DNA from: Cunninghamella blakesleeana
Lineage: Eukaryota > Mucoromycota > Mucoromycetes > Mucorales > Cunninghamellaceae
Direction of reading: 5' to 3'
DNA length: 64,000 nucleotides
NCBI GenBank assembly: GCA_017871115.1
Contig: JAFCIZ010000005.1
Location: 3,961,501-4,025,500, forward strand
The notes below the pieces were generated by a model. It saw nothing but the letters and a program-made list of their open reading frames with translations. It searched no databases and was not told the origin of the DNA. This document shows positions 11,222-24,026 of the stretch, piece after piece. Each line of letters starts with the position of its first letter. The first letter of the stretch is position 1. Both the position numbers and the translations under genes were made by a program.

Positions 11222-12034
11222 TTAAGCCTTGTTAGCAGTCTATATTAAAAAAAAAACATCATATTAATTTCATCCATTCATGTTTACCTTTCTATATACA
11301 AGTACTAATACATATTATCTATATATTGATAAATTGATTAATTATTTATACCTTTTGGAAACGGAATCTTGGGGGAGCACGGTTGCGACGATCAACGACG
11401 GAACGAACACGTACAACACGAGCGTGGATAGCACAAGAGACACAATAATGTAACTTGACGTACAACTTGGGAATAGTGTATTCTTCATAGACGGAAGCTT
11501 CTTGAAGATCACGAACGGCAGCAGCTTCTACCATGTTACGGATAGTGAAACGCTTGATGGCCTTGTCCTAAATAAAAAAAATCATCATCATTGTTAACAT
11601 ATTAGTATATTATTATTCTTGTTTTTTTAAAAAAATGTTCTATATTTAAAATTATATTGTTCTAACCTTAGGACAACAGCGATAACAGTTGATACAGCGG
11701 ACAAACTTGTTGTGACCGCGACCGTGCTTGTTACGTCCATTGTTTCTTCTCTTGCAAGTCTATATGTTTATTATTATTTTATATTAATATAGTGTATCCA
11801 AGCGAATAACATTGATGAAATATAAAAAAGAGAAAGTTAAAAAAAATCTGATTTTTTAATCCATCCATTTCATTTTAATCCATCCATCCATCCATCCATT
11901 ATAATAATAATTCATTATTCATCCAATACCATCCATTTTATTAATTGTATCCCTATATCATTTCTATCGATGATCGTTTATTTATGTATGCTTTCGTTTA
12001 TTTGATCCATTTGTTTTATCTTCCTCATTACCAT
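11222..12034 (-). CDS. RPS26: 40S ribosomal protein S26
   Basis: Coding exons 11759-11667, 11567-11352 and 11239-11222 on the minus strand encode [48 protein letters not shown] and [17 protein letters not shown], diagnostic for eS26, including the C-C...C-C zinc site. The last exon is only 18 nt (TANKA, stop). The initiator Met is not in the first of these exons; an isolated ATG immediately followed by GT is required. The better candidate is 12034-12032 (ATG then GTAATG), preceded by a pyrimidine-rich leader; the alternative, 11932-11930, has an out-of-frame ATG just before it. Total is 109 residues, slightly short for the family. An ATG-only coding exon is common in fungal ribosomal protein genes. 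Confidence 0.9.
11878..11899. repeat. (ATCC)n microsatellite
   Basis: About five copies of ATCC/CATC in the first intron of the S26 gene (or its 5' region if the nearer ATG is used). There is no sign of function. Confidence 0.8.
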
Positions 12035-12567
12035 ATTAGATTTTACGTGAAGGAAAAAAGAAGGAAATATTGTTAGAGCCTATCATTATTTTTTTTAAAA
12101 TGAAAATTTAAAATTCCGACTTTTTTTTTGTATGTATATGCTATATGAATTTTTTTTAAGATCAAAAGAAAAAAAATTGCCTTAAACACAATTACTTTTT
12201 TATTCTAAACATGGTTTTAATAATGGTATAATGCTAATACATAAATGAAAAATTGAATACTAAAAGATTAAAAATATACTCTAATATCATACATATATAT
12301 ATGTATATATGTATAAGTCCTTTTAACAAATTCAGCTAATAGTTTTACCGATATTAATATTATTATTTTTTATAAATGAATATATTTTTATATATTATTA
12401 AAGCTAGTCCATTCCATCATTATAATAATAAAAAAAACATTATGCTCTAAGAGAAATCCAAAAAAAGGAAGTATTATTTAAAATCCCGCCGAATTTTTTT
12501 TAAAAATAAACTTGTGCTTTTTTTTTACTCTTTGTTCCTTTAATATTTTTATAAAACAAAAAATAAA
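12035..12567. other. Divergent intergenic region RPS26 / THP3-like
   Basis: This AT-rich spacer holds an ATTTAAAATTCCGAC sequence at 12106-12120, about 75 bp upstream of the favoured S26 start. A second element, TTTAAAATCCCGCC, lies at 12477-12490, close to the THP3-like start. No ORF is credible here. Confidence 0.45.
12477..12490 (+). promoter_or_regulatory. TTTAAA-N-CCCGnC promoter element upstream of THP3-like gene
   Basis: TTTAAAATCCCGCC, 77 bp before the ATG at 12568, is followed closely by a T tract, the same arrangement as at 5422-5435. Confidence 0.5.
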
Positions 12568-14508
12568 ATGACAGATTCAGGTATTTATCGGATAAATACA
12601 ACATAGCATTTTTTTCAGATCTTGTTCTAATACTACTATATATGTATCATTTAGGTATGATTGATATTCCTGATTACATACTCGTCAAAAATAACAAACG
12701 AAAAAAAGCAAAAAAAGTGATACCTATTAGTATTTTAGAAGAAGAATCAATATCCCAACCACAGAAAAAGTAAAAGAACATTATTGAATTTTTTTTTTTT
12801 TAATTTATATATATATATTGGTGTATTAATCAAGTCTAATTTTATATATATAATTACTTATTTTTATAAAGAATAAAAAAGGCAACTATGGAGGACATCG
12901 AGGAAACTGAAGAGGAAAAAAGACGTCGAGAATTAAGGCAACAACGATTTAATCAAGATCAACAACAACCTCTGACATTACAGCAAAAAATATTACAACA
13001 AAAAATATTACAACAACAACAACAAGCAAGCATAGCGACAGCAACCAATTCAACATATGTAAGTGAAATATAAACAGTCATTCAAACACATAATACAGTA
13101 TTAATAACATTACATGATTTACCTTATCTTTATATTTATCTTTATATCTATTTTGTTTATGAATAATAAACAGTATGGGGATGATAATTGGTATGGCTCA
13201 GCAGTTATAGGTACATGTACTAATATTGAAAAACCTTATCTTCGATTGACATCGGTAAGTTTAAAAATAGATATATTAAAAATAAAATAAGAGAAAGATA
13301 TATAAAATTGTATAATGAATTGTAGAGTAAATATAATGTACATAACACTTAACAATTCATTTAATATTTATATTTATATTTATGTAGGCGGTTGATCCAA
13401 GAACGGTTCGCCCTTTATTAGTATTACAGAAAACATATAAGTTTCTTCGGAAAAAATGGAAAAAACATCAAAATTATTCTTATATTTGTGAACAATTCAA
13501 GTCCATGAGACAGGATTTAACGGTAAGTGCATACAGGAATTAATTGTTTATAATAGTAATCATAATAGGAATCATATCACTCATTTAGATATAATAGGTT
13601 CAATGTATAAGAAATGAATTTACAGTTAAAGTCTACGAGTCACACGCAAGAATTGCATTAGAAAAGGTAAAAATGTATAGTATAAACATAAAATGACAGC
13701 CGTATTAAAATTAACCCTATTTTTATTTTATTTTGCTTTTAACTTTAAAAAGGGAGATATGGGGGAATTTAATCAATGTCAAACACAGTTAAAATATCTT
13801 TATGCATTAAATATCAAGGGTAATATGGAAGAATTTACTGCTTATAGGCTTTTATATTTTATATTTTCACAAAATCAATCAGGTAAAATAATTTTTAATA
13901 ACAATAGTATTGATAGCAATGGTTAATTTTTATTTATTTTCATCTTATATAATTACTGCTATTATTATATAGATATAAATTCATCATTAGGAGAAATAAG
14001 GAAAAGTGATTATCAAGAGGGATTTGTTGAACATGCTCTAAATGTTAGATCTGCCATTGCTACCAAAAACTATCATCGGTTCTTTAAATTATATATTGAT
14101 GCTCCAAATATGGGTGGCTATTTAATGGATAAATTTATAGAACGCGAAAGAATTCAAGCTCTTCAAATTTTATGTAAAGGGTAAAGTTAAATATATATTC
14201 ATTTATTTAAAATAATATAAAAAAAGATTGTGTACTATGTGTAACATGAATTGAAATGTATCAAATTTTTTTCTTTTATTAAACAATGAAACGTTAGGTA
14301 TCAAATGGGATTACCTTTAGGGTTTGTTCAACAAGAACTTGGATTTGAATCTTTTGAAGATACATATAAGTTTTTTAATAGACATGGGTTATTAACTAAA
14401 AAAATGAAATTAAAGGCTGGCATTACATTAAATCCTAAAGATATTCAACCAAAATTAATGGAGTTATGTAAGAGCTTTTCCAAAATTGACATCAAAGGGC
14501 AAATTTAG
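12568..14508 (+). CDS. SAC3/GANP/THP3 family protein (Thp3/LENG8-like)
   Basis: Nine exons (12568-12580, 12655-12769, 12872-13058, 13174-13254, 13388-13522, 13598-13666, 13753-13882, 13973-14180, 14298-14508) give 382 residues. The first exon encodes only MTDS plus one base. After a Lys/Gln-rich N-terminus, the conserved SAC3/GANP region starts near [20 protein letters not shown] and continues through [36 protein letters not shown] and [10 protein letters not shown], wording shared with yeast Thp3 and human LENG8. Thp3 works with Csn12 and Sem1/Dss1 in mRNA maturation and elongation in the nucleus. A winged-helix/PCI-like end ([12 protein letters not shown]) follows. The product is shorter than human LENG8, similar to the yeast form. 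Confidence 0.88.
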
Positions 14509-14687
14509 TAATATTAGTGGTCACGTTACTTTTTTTTTAAAAAAAAATAAAATATTTGATTTGCTTGTTTCAACTTTTTTAGTTTTGTTTCTTTTCTTTT
14601 CTTTTTTTCCTTACTTTTTGTATATTTTAAATATTATTATCCTGTATATTTTATATATAAAGTATATTAGTTTACTTTTTACTTAAT

Positions 14688-14798
14688 ATGGCCGATTCAA
14701 CCATAGTAAAAACGAAAGAAATAAAAACTTCAAATCAAGAAACGCCAAGCGATGAATTGTGTATGGACTATATCATTTTTTTATTATTTATTTTTCAT

Positions 14799-14842
<44 letters not shown>

Positions 14843-16773
14843 CAGCAGCACAGATCTAAAAAATAATATTACTGCTACTATTTTTTATTTTTATTAACCA
14901 TTGTCATTACTGTATATACATAGTTCATCCTCATACATTAACGGCTTTGCTTGTTCTTATTGCTTGGTTATTTTATGCCGGTATACGAACAAATCATGAA
15001 GATACAGAAAATAGTATTAAGCTTGGAATATTAGCAGCTATATGTTGTTTTATATTTATTGGTATGTTACAATTCAGAGATGGCCCTTTTGTTCGTCCTA
15101 GTGTTCCTTTTTGGCGTGCTATTCTTAGTCTTAGTGTTTTATATCAACTCTTCTTAGTATTTATGTTATTTATGGTAAAGCATTATTATTGTTATTATTA
15201 TTATTAAAAATAAGAGATAAGGTGATAGATGTACTGAAAGAAGACACAAAATGTCTAATGCTATTATTAATATTATAAAGATCTTAACGCTAACTATATA
15301 AATATATACATCTTTTACTTTTATTTTATTTAATTTTTTAATAGAATAAAAATGATGCTCGTCAATTTATGACTTACTTGGATCCTTCATTAGGTGTAGA
15401 ATTACCAGAAAGATCATATGCAGAAAATTGTGAAACAACTTGGTCAAATATTAAGGTAACATGACTACTAGAAAAAAAAATTATTGTTATTACTACCATC
15501 GTTTTACTCATTTTTTTTTTTATTATTGCTTTATTACTATTCAACAAATGCTTTTTATATTAGGATCAAATGGATATTTTTGTATTAGCACATGCACTAG
15601 GATGGTATGGAAAAGCATTAATTACACGTGATTATTGGTTATGCTGGGTATTATCTATTGCTTTTGAATTATGTGAGTATTCTTTAGAACATCAACTTAA
15701 TAATTTTGCTGAATGCTGGTGGGATCATGTAAGGAAAAATAAAATAAAGGATAATAGCTGATAAAAAAAGAAGAAAGGATGAATTCGTTTTAAGGATTAA
15801 ACTTATTTCTTTATCTTTTCAATAGTGGATCTTGGATGTACTTTTATGTAATTGGGCTGGGATCTATCTTGGTATGAAAACCTGTCAATATTTAGAAGTT
15901 AAAGTAAGCAGTTTTATTAATATTATTGCTATTTTTATTTGCTTATTATTTTTTATCAAGGACATATCATTAAATAACTTATTTGCTTTTTATCTTTACC
16001 AATTTTTTTACATCATCATAGCAATATTCATGGGTTGGACTTCGTCAAATCAAATCATTTCGTGGAAAAGCTAAACGTGCAGTACAGCAATTTACCCCAC
16101 GAGATTGGACACGATATGAATGGAAGGCAACATCAAGTCCTAAAAATTATTTTGGTACCGTTGGATTCATGATTGTGGTAAAATAAAACAAGATGATTGG
16201 ATAATAAAAAAAGTAAAGGCATTAAAATTAAAAAATTAAATTAATCATATATATGTATTTTTTTTTTTTGTATACTATATATCCTTTTTTGGGGAAATTG
16301 TTAGTTTTTACAATGCGAATTGAATTGCTTTTACTTGAAATATTTATTATGGGTCCCACCTGAACATCCTATTAACACATATCGTTTAATTCTTGCCTTC
16401 TTATTTGCTTTACCGGGAGCTCGCGATTTATATCAATACCTTTCTGACAGGTAATAAAAATAAAATAGGACTATAATTATTTGAAAAAAAGAGGTTTTTA
16501 TTTATTAATTTATTTATTAATATTTAACTTTTGTTCTTTATTAGCAGTAATACTCACCGACTTGGAGCCCATGGTTGGTTATTTATTTGTAATATCATGA
16601 CAGAATCACTAATTTGCCTTAAGTTTTCGGAGAACGAATTCCATGTTCCTGCACCAATGTTTGTTAAAGTAGCTTGGTCTATTGTCTTCTTAATTGTGTT
16701 AGTTATTTTCCCATTGTGGCGATTTGTGATCAATCCTAGAAAGCCTGTTGCTATTAATGAAAAAGAAGAATAG
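14688..16773 (+). CDS. Phosphatidylserine synthase, base-exchange (PTDSS/PSS1) type
   Basis: Eight exons (14688-14760, 14924-15174, 15345-15455, 15564-15728, 15826-15903, 16022-16177, 16305-16450, 16545-16773) give 402 residues, multi-pass. Family signatures in order are [104 protein letters not shown] and [12 protein letters not shown]. These are the conserved blocks of animal and plant PTDSS enzymes, which swap the head group of PC or PE for serine in ER/MAM membranes with Ca2+. Yeasts use the unrelated CDP-diacylglycerol enzyme Cho1. The gene starts only 180 bp after the THP3-like stop, on the same strand. Confidence 0.93.
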
Positions 16774-17186
16774 GAATATAATATATACGTATACATATCT
16801 TTTTTTTTTTTTTACTTTTTAATTATAATCAGTATTTTTATTTTCTTCAGCTTGCTTTATTTATTTATTCGCATATTAGCACGTATATAAACTATAGACC
16901 TTTAAATATATATATATATATATGTATATATGTTATGTTTTTATTATTTACCTCATTTTATATATTAAATATTTTTTACGTAAAAAAAAAAGATCTAATA
17001 TTTATAATTAGTTTGATCAGATAAGTCTTCCTTACTTTCTAATTTTGACCGGATATATTTTACCCCGGGCGCGGAACTTTATCCTTTAATTTTTTTTATA
17101 ATCTTCCTCTACTCTTCCCTTTTCTTTCTTTTCTTTTCCCTCTCTCTCTCTTTCTTTTTTCTTTTTTTCTCGTACATGATATAATA
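16774..17186. other. Intergenic, AT-rich with one GC-rich island
   Basis: This separates PSS from the ABCC gene. A short GC-rich patch (TACCCCGGGCGCGGAAC, 17061-17077), about 110 bp upstream of the ABCC start, stands out sharply from the AT background and is followed by a C/T-rich tract (17100-17170) typical of leaders here. Function is unknown. Confidence 0.45.
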
Positions 17187-17976
17187 ATGATTTATCATTA
17201 TGATTATAAAGTAAATTATATTAAAAATAATTATTAAGATAAAATAAATAAAATAAATTTAAAATAAGTTTGTAGTAAAGCTATATCATATAATTTTGTT
17301 ATTAGGATATCTGGGAAAATGGCGATTTTACACCTTGGTTTCATCAAGTGTAAGTAGCATTGTGGTACATAAAAATAAACAATACAGAAAAAAAAGGAAC
17401 GCTTTTTTTTACTATTTATTTCTTAAAAAAATAGAAAGAAAAAAAAATGCTTATTCGACCTTTTTGCTTTTTTTACTGACTCTTTTTTTATTTTTTTTTT
17501 ATTTTTTATTTTATTTTTTTAGTGTAATCAATAGTATTATACCTTCTATTATATTAGCTGGTTTATTTATTATATTAATCGCCAAACTTGCAACAATCCA
17601 ACGTCCCCATGATTATGGGTCAATTTATAAACCATTAAAAAATAATAATCAGGGAAATTATGGTACGATTAATAATAAACCAATTCTTGAAATTAACCAA
17701 GAGCACCTGGTCATTCCTTCCTCTTCTTCCACTTCATCACAAGACAACAACCTTTTAGATCAAAATGGTCACCTGGATTATTTATCAAATAATTCACCTT
17801 GGCCACAATATACTTGGATACGATTACTTATTAGTACTCTTCAATCGCTATTATGCATCTTTATCATATATCAACTTTATAATGATGGTTATGAGTTAGA
17901 TGTCCCAATAGAAGGTACCTTAAAAAAAGATCTTTTATTAGACTATTGTACTCGCTTTATTTATTGGGTAAGTGTT

Positions 17977-18012
<36 letters not shown>

Positions 18013-20592
18013 GAATAACAATATATTATATAAAAAAGATTTTGGTTATAATAAATAAATACTAAAACGGATCGGGGTACTCTTTTCCCCTGAAGAAAAA
18101 AAAAGAAAGATAAAACAACATTTACTAATATCTACATTATATTTATCTCCATTTCTACTATCATATATTATAGATTTATAGTTTACTATCTTTATTATTT
18201 GCTGGATTTTATGGAAATATCTTTTTTACAAAAACTGTGGTGAATCATTTAAATATTTTATGTTTTATCGATTTTGGGCTTCGTTTACTCGATATTCGAT
18301 CTTATTATGCATTACATGAAATTGGTATGATGGCATCATCGGGTTATCTTTTCACAATTATCACCATTGACTTCAGTTTTATTTTATTGATTGCTATCAT
18401 TAATGAGAACCCTGTCACTTGTCCAAAGAACCCTATTATTTCTGCATCTGTAAGTGAAAGAATGATAAAATAATAATAAAAAATGCGGAGAATATAAGTC
18501 TTTTTATTTTGTTTTTTTAAGATTAAGATTTAGAAATCTAAAAGATTTATACTAATTAAACTATTTTTGTGATTTTTATCCATTTTAGGGAAGGGTAGTT
18601 TCTGGTGAAAAATGGGCTAGTATTTATTCAAAATTTATGTTTGTTTGGGTTGATGTGATGATGAAAAAAGGGTGGAAAAAGAAATTAAATGATGAAGATT
18701 TATTAGATTTACCCGAAGAAAATGCATCACTTAACGTACTTGCAGCATATAAAAAAAACTATAAATGGAACATGGCTCTCTCTTTAATACGCACTTTTCG
18801 AGGCCCTCTTACTACTCAGTTTTTTTACAGTATTATTTGGTCTCTTTGTATGTTTGGCCCTCCTTATTTCCTTAGTCAAATCGTAAAATTCATTGAAAAT
18901 GGTGATTCAACCGAAGTGCCTGTTAGTACCGCCTTTTTATTTGTATTTGGATTATTCTTTACTTCAACATTTCAATCCCTTGCTTATCAGCAAAGTCTTT
19001 ACATTGGTCGTACTTTGGGTATACGCATTCAGTCTATTGTCATTGGTGAAGTATATGATAAATCTTTACGTCGTCGGGATGATACTGGTACACCTTCCGA
19101 AGCTGAAGCTAACCTTCCAACAAAAGAAAAAAAAGGGAATATTAATAATTTACTATCTGTAGATGCTCAAAAAATGGGTGAAGTAGCAGCATATGTAAGT
19201 GTTTTATATATATATATATATCTACTACATATATATTCATTTGATTAACTCTCATCCTTTCTTTTTATTTTATTTTTTTTGAATATATATATTCCACTTA
19301 TAAATAGATCTTTTATTATTATTGTTTCCCTCTTCAAGCATCTGTCTGTATATGGGGTTTATATAAGCTATTAGGTGCTGCTTCTTTATATGGGGTTTTG
19401 GTGATGATTCTTTTACAACCAGCAACTTATCTTCTTATGAAACGATTCCAAACTGTTCACCAAAGATGTATGTCCTTCACCGATAAACGGATTAAGCTGA
19501 TGAATGAATTATTAAATGCTATTAGGATAGTCAAGTTTTTTGCTTGGGAAGATCAATTTAGATATAGAATTGTTGAAGCAAGAGAGCAGGAATTAAAAGA
19601 AATAAGATCAAGATTATATATGTTTATGTATATGGGTGTAGTCTCTTTTATGATACCTGTCAGCGTCATGATCACTGTCTTTTATATTTACACTCGATCT
19701 AATACATTGACAGCATCTACAGCATTTACAGCTGTCGCCTTGTTTAATACATTTAAAGGAATCTTTGATGAATTACCAGCCATTATTTCTTTCACTCTTC
19801 AAGCAAATGTATCTTTACGTCGTATTGGGAAATTTTTAGAAGAAGAGGAAGAAATTGATTCAAATCCAACAACCCTTCATCCTACTACCTGTATTGGTTT
19901 TGTGGATGATGCAAGCTTTAGCTGGACTAAACCTACAACAGATAACCATGGCCTTGTCGCTTCTAATCCTCAACTTCGAAATTTAAATCTTTCTTTTCCT
20001 TTGAATAAACTCTCTATTATATGTGGGCCTACTGGATCGGGTAAACAAGAATATATTTATATTTTAAAAAAATAAAAAAAATAAAATATTTAAATATTTA
20101 TGCATTTTGGTATAAGCTAATTTTATAATTTTATTATATTTAATTTTTTTAAAAATATATTTATAATATATTAACATATTATTAGGAAAATCAACATTAA
20201 TTGCTAGCTTACTTGGTGAAACTTATTGTTTATCTGGCAAAGCCATCTTACCTAGAAAGCCTTTAACTAATAAAATCATAGGTGGTGCAGCTTCTGGTAT
20301 TGCTTATGTTTCTCAAACACCCTGGATTCAAAATATGAGCATTAAAGATAATATATTGTTCGGCTTGCCTTATGATCCAGAGCGATATAATAAAGTATTG
20401 TATATGGCCGCTTTAACAAGAGATTTAGAAATATTGGAATATGGTGATTCAACTGAAGTTGGTGAAAAAGGAATTAGTTTATCCGGTGGTCAAAAACAAA
20501 GGTATATATATAATATATCTTCATCAATATGTTTTTAATTATTATAATTACTATTATAATTTTCTCGCTATTAATTCATTTTTTTACTGTTG

Positions 20593-20639
<47 letters not shown>

Positions 20640-23205
20640 ATATAGATTGGCTATTGCTCGTGCAGTTTATTCTCAAGCAAGTATTGTTATTTTGGATGAT
20701 TGTCTTAGTGCAGTAGATGCTCATACAGCTAAACATTTATACGAACATTGCTTAAAAGGTGAATATATGAAGGATAGAACGGTGATTTTAGTAACACATC
20801 ATGTTGGATTATGTATTCGTGGAGCCGATTATGTCGTTTCTTTACAAGACGGTCAAATTTTATCAGCTGGAACTCCTGCCCATGTGATTAATTCTGGTGC
20901 GTTAGGAGACGACTTTAATTTATTAGAAGATATTGTAACAAGTAATGAAGCTGAAGCCGTCGAAGGCTCTGTTCCAATAATTCCACTCAACGTGAATACA
21001 TCCCACCATAAAGATGGACAGGGTAAATTAATTAAGGAAGAAGAACGTGTTGAAGGTGGTGTACACTTTTCAGTTTATCAAACTTATATGAAATCTTCTG
21101 GTGGATACTTTTATTGGGTTATTGTTTTACTCTTTTTCTGTCTTGCCCAAGGTTCGGTTTTAAGTCAGGACTATTGGATTAAAGTATGGGCAGCAGCCTA
21201 TGATATAGTGAATATAAAGTCGGCAACATTTATGACAATGATGACGATGTCAACATTTGATCACTATCCTTCCTCCCAACTTCAATCAAAAGCAACTAAT
21301 GATGATGGTAATGATTCAGGCAATGTCAATGTGAACTATTATTTAGCTATTTATTTCCTACTTGGTATGGTTGCATTATGCATTAATACACTCAAATCCT
21401 ATATTTTATATAATGGTTCTATCCTGGCTTCAAGATTACTTCATACACAATTATTAAATAGTATTTTAAGAGCAAAAGTCAGATATTTTGATACAACACC
21501 TTTAGGCCGTATTGTCAATCGATTTTCATCGGATATGGAAACCATCGATCAATCCGTTTCCCCAGCATTAGGATTTCTTTTATATAGTATAATTGCTACT
21601 GCATATGTAGTGATCCTCATTTCCTTCATTACACCAACCTTTATGATCGCCGGTGTTGTAATTGCTTACCTTTATTGGAAAGTTGGAAATTATTACCTTA
21701 GATCTTCTCGCGATATGAAACGTCTTAATTCTGTTAGTCGAAGTCCTATTTATGCCCAATTCCATGAAAGCTTGAATGGTATTGTAACGATTCGTGCATT
21801 TGGTGCTACAAGGCGATTTACGGATGAAAATTTTAAAAAGATTGATTGTAATAATAGAAGTTTTATTTGGATGTGGGCTTGTAATCGATGGCTTCATTGT
21901 CGTGTAGACATACTTGGTGCTTTTGTTGGATTTTGTACTGGGCTTGTATTGATTCTTTCAAGGGATTTTGTTGATGCTGGCTTGGCAGGACTTTCGCTTA
22001 GTTATTCACTTACTTTCACACGTCATGTTCTCTGGGTAGTTCGTTGTTACGCATTAAACGAAATGAATTGTGTATCAATTGAACGTGTAAAGGGTTATTT
22101 AGATATTGAATCAGAAGTGAACAATGATCATACTCATCATCAGCAAGTTTCACCACAATGGCCAGCTACAGGAAAAGTAAAAGTTGATAATTTGCTCGTC
22201 AGATACGCCCCTGAATTACCTGCTGTTTTACATAATATCTCATTTGATGTTCAACCTAGTGAAAAGATTGGTATTGTCGGTAAAACAGGTAGTGGGAAGA
22301 GTTCATTGGCGCTTTCGTTCTTTCGATTTATGGAACCCTCCGAAGGCACCATTTATATTGACAATGTAGATATTACACAATTATCTTTATATGATTTAAG
22401 ATCTCGTTTAACAATTATTCCTCAAGATCCTGTCTTATTTTCAGGTACTATTCGAAGCAATTTGGATCCTTTTAATCAGCATGATGATGCCACATTATGG
22501 GCAGCTTTGAAACGTTCCCACTTGCTTCAACCTCAAAAAGATACAAACCATAATCAGTCGGACTCAAATGATATTACCCTTGATACCCCCGTTTCAGAAA
22601 ATGGAAATAATTTTAGGTAACAGCTAAAGCAAATAAACGAATATAATGATATAATAATAATATAGCAACATGCATATTTATGAATGAATAAATAACACCA
22701 TATGCACTTTTTTATTTTATTTTTTAAAAAAAATAGCCAGGGCCAAAGACAACTTATTGCATTATCTAGAGCTTTAGTAAAAAAATCATCATTGATTATT
22801 TTGGATGAAGCAACTTCAAGCGTTGATTTTGAGACTGATCGTCGTATTCAAAATACTATTCGATCAGAATTTGTTGACAGTACTTTGCTTACCGTGGCTC
22901 ATAGAGTAAAAAAGTTTTTAATTTTATATTTATCTATATTTTTTAGTCTTATTTAATGATCTATGGTATTAATACTAATATTTTTTATCTATTTTTTCAA
23001 CTTTTTGCCGTTTATTATTTATTAATAGATAAACACTGTAATAGATTATGATCGTATTCTTGTTTTAGATACTGGTAAAATTGTTGAATTTGATACACCT
23101 TACCGTTTAATGACAAAAGAAAATGGTTATTTCAGGGCGATGTGTGAAAAGAGTGGTGAATTCCCTGAACTTTTAGCTATTGCTAAATCCAAGCATATTG
23201 AATAG
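17187..23205 (+). CDS. Full-length ABCC (MRP/Ycf1-Ybt1 type) ABC transporter
   Basis: Ten exons (17187-17210, 17306-17349, 17523-17967, 18174-18449, 18589-19194, 19308-20040, 20186-20501, 20646-22616, 22737-22905, 23029-23205) give 1586 residues in a TMD0-TMD1-NBD1-TMD2-NBD2 layout. TMD0 spans about 20-260, with DIWENGDFTPWF before it. NBD1 has GPTGSGKS (about 705, split by an intron), LSGGQKQRLAIARAVY and Walker B VILDDCLSAVDAH. NBD2 has VGKTGSGKSSL (about 1360), FSQGQRQLIALSRA and LIILDEATSSVD. NBD1 carries Asp where the catalytic Glu would be, as usual in ABCC, so hydrolysis is expected mainly at NBD2. Fungal relatives pump glutathione conjugates, bile acids or metals into the vacuole. The 24-nt first exon (MIYHYDYK) is inferred from ATG, donor and phase only. 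Confidence 0.93.
20595..20637. repeat. T12-A31 homopolymer palindrome in ABCC intron 7
   Basis: Twelve T are followed directly by thirty-one A, ending eight bases before the exon-8 acceptor. The usual pyrimidine-rich acceptor context is replaced by poly-A. Its length may be an assembly estimate. Confidence 0.9.
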
Positions 23206-23744
23206 ATTTCTATTATTATTATCATTATTATTATCAATTATTTTAATTTGGTTTGCTTTCTTTTCTATTTATACTTCATGATTAGCACACACACACACAT
23301 ATTTATATATTTATAAATATATATATCACTTTCTTACATTATTTATTTATTTTTATTTTTATTTTTTAAAAAAAAAGAATCCTTCATACATTATTTTTTT
23401 TATCAATATAACAAACTATATTAATTATTTTTTATTTTATATTTGTTGATTTTTGATATGGTACTTAAATGCTCTCTATTTATACCAAGTTATATAATAT
23501 TTTTTATTTATATATATACATATATATATATTAGGGTAGAAGAGGAAGGGAAGAGAGAGAGGAAGGAATATTAGTTGAATAACTTGAAAGTAATATAGGA
23601 ATTTTTAAAAAAAATAAAAATAAAAATAAATAAGGTAATATAAAGATATATACATACATACATTTAAAGATTTCTATATATTATTGATGTTGTTTGCTGT
23701 TATTAATAATCATGTGATTATGTTGATATTATTATTATTGTTTA
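23206..23744. other. Convergent intergenic region ABCC / ISD11
   Basis: 3' flanks of two convergent genes. It contains an AC repeat (23287-23299), AT repeats and a purine-rich stretch (23535-23565, GA/GGAA). No coding signal was seen. Confidence 0.45.
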
Positions 23745-24026
23745 TTAAATAGAACGAGGTTTAATATTTTTTTCAACCACAAGATGTTCACCAGATGTAT
23801 ATAAATTACTAATAGCAGCTTGACGTTTCACCACGTTCAAGTCATGTTCCGCTTTACTAATGAGTTGAGAAATAATGTTGGGATCAGTTTCATTTTGGTG
23901 AGCACGGAAAGCATCTCTAGACCGTCTGATGGTATAGGTCTTAAAGTTATAAGAAGCAAATTTATTGCCATGTCTTAAAAAATCACGATATAAAGATAAT
24001 ACATGAGAACGAACGTTGGATACCAT
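23745..24026 (-). CDS. ISD11: Isd11 / LYRM4-like LYR protein
   Basis: A single-exon gene of 93 residues. VLSLYRDFLRHGNKFASYNFKTYTIRR carries the LYR tripeptide at residues 12-14 (LYR), the YNFKTY/RR block and DAFR, the pattern of Isd11. AEHDLNVVKRQAAISNLY is the conserved helix that meets the cysteine desulfurase Nfs1 and acyl carrier protein. Isd11 is required for stability of the mitochondrial Fe-S cluster assembly complex. Length fits the family (about 90-95). The C-terminal phrase LVVEKNIKPRSI also matches. The ATG is the first in frame and gives a short basic N-terminus. Confidence 0.92.
   Translation of the reverse strand: MVSNVRSHVLSLYRDFLRHGNKFASYNFKTYTIRRSRDAFRAHQNETDPNIISQLISKAEHDLNVVKRQAAISNLYTSGEHLVVEKNIKPRSI

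Noticed and set aside
11813..11860. TGATGA ... CTGA boxes suggesting a C/D snoRNA
   Set aside because: On the strand opposite to the S26 transcript, with no terminal stem; likely chance.
21580..21897. 105-residue minus-strand ORF inside ABCC exon 8
   Set aside because: Lies antisense to conserved TMD2 sequence, no independent signal.
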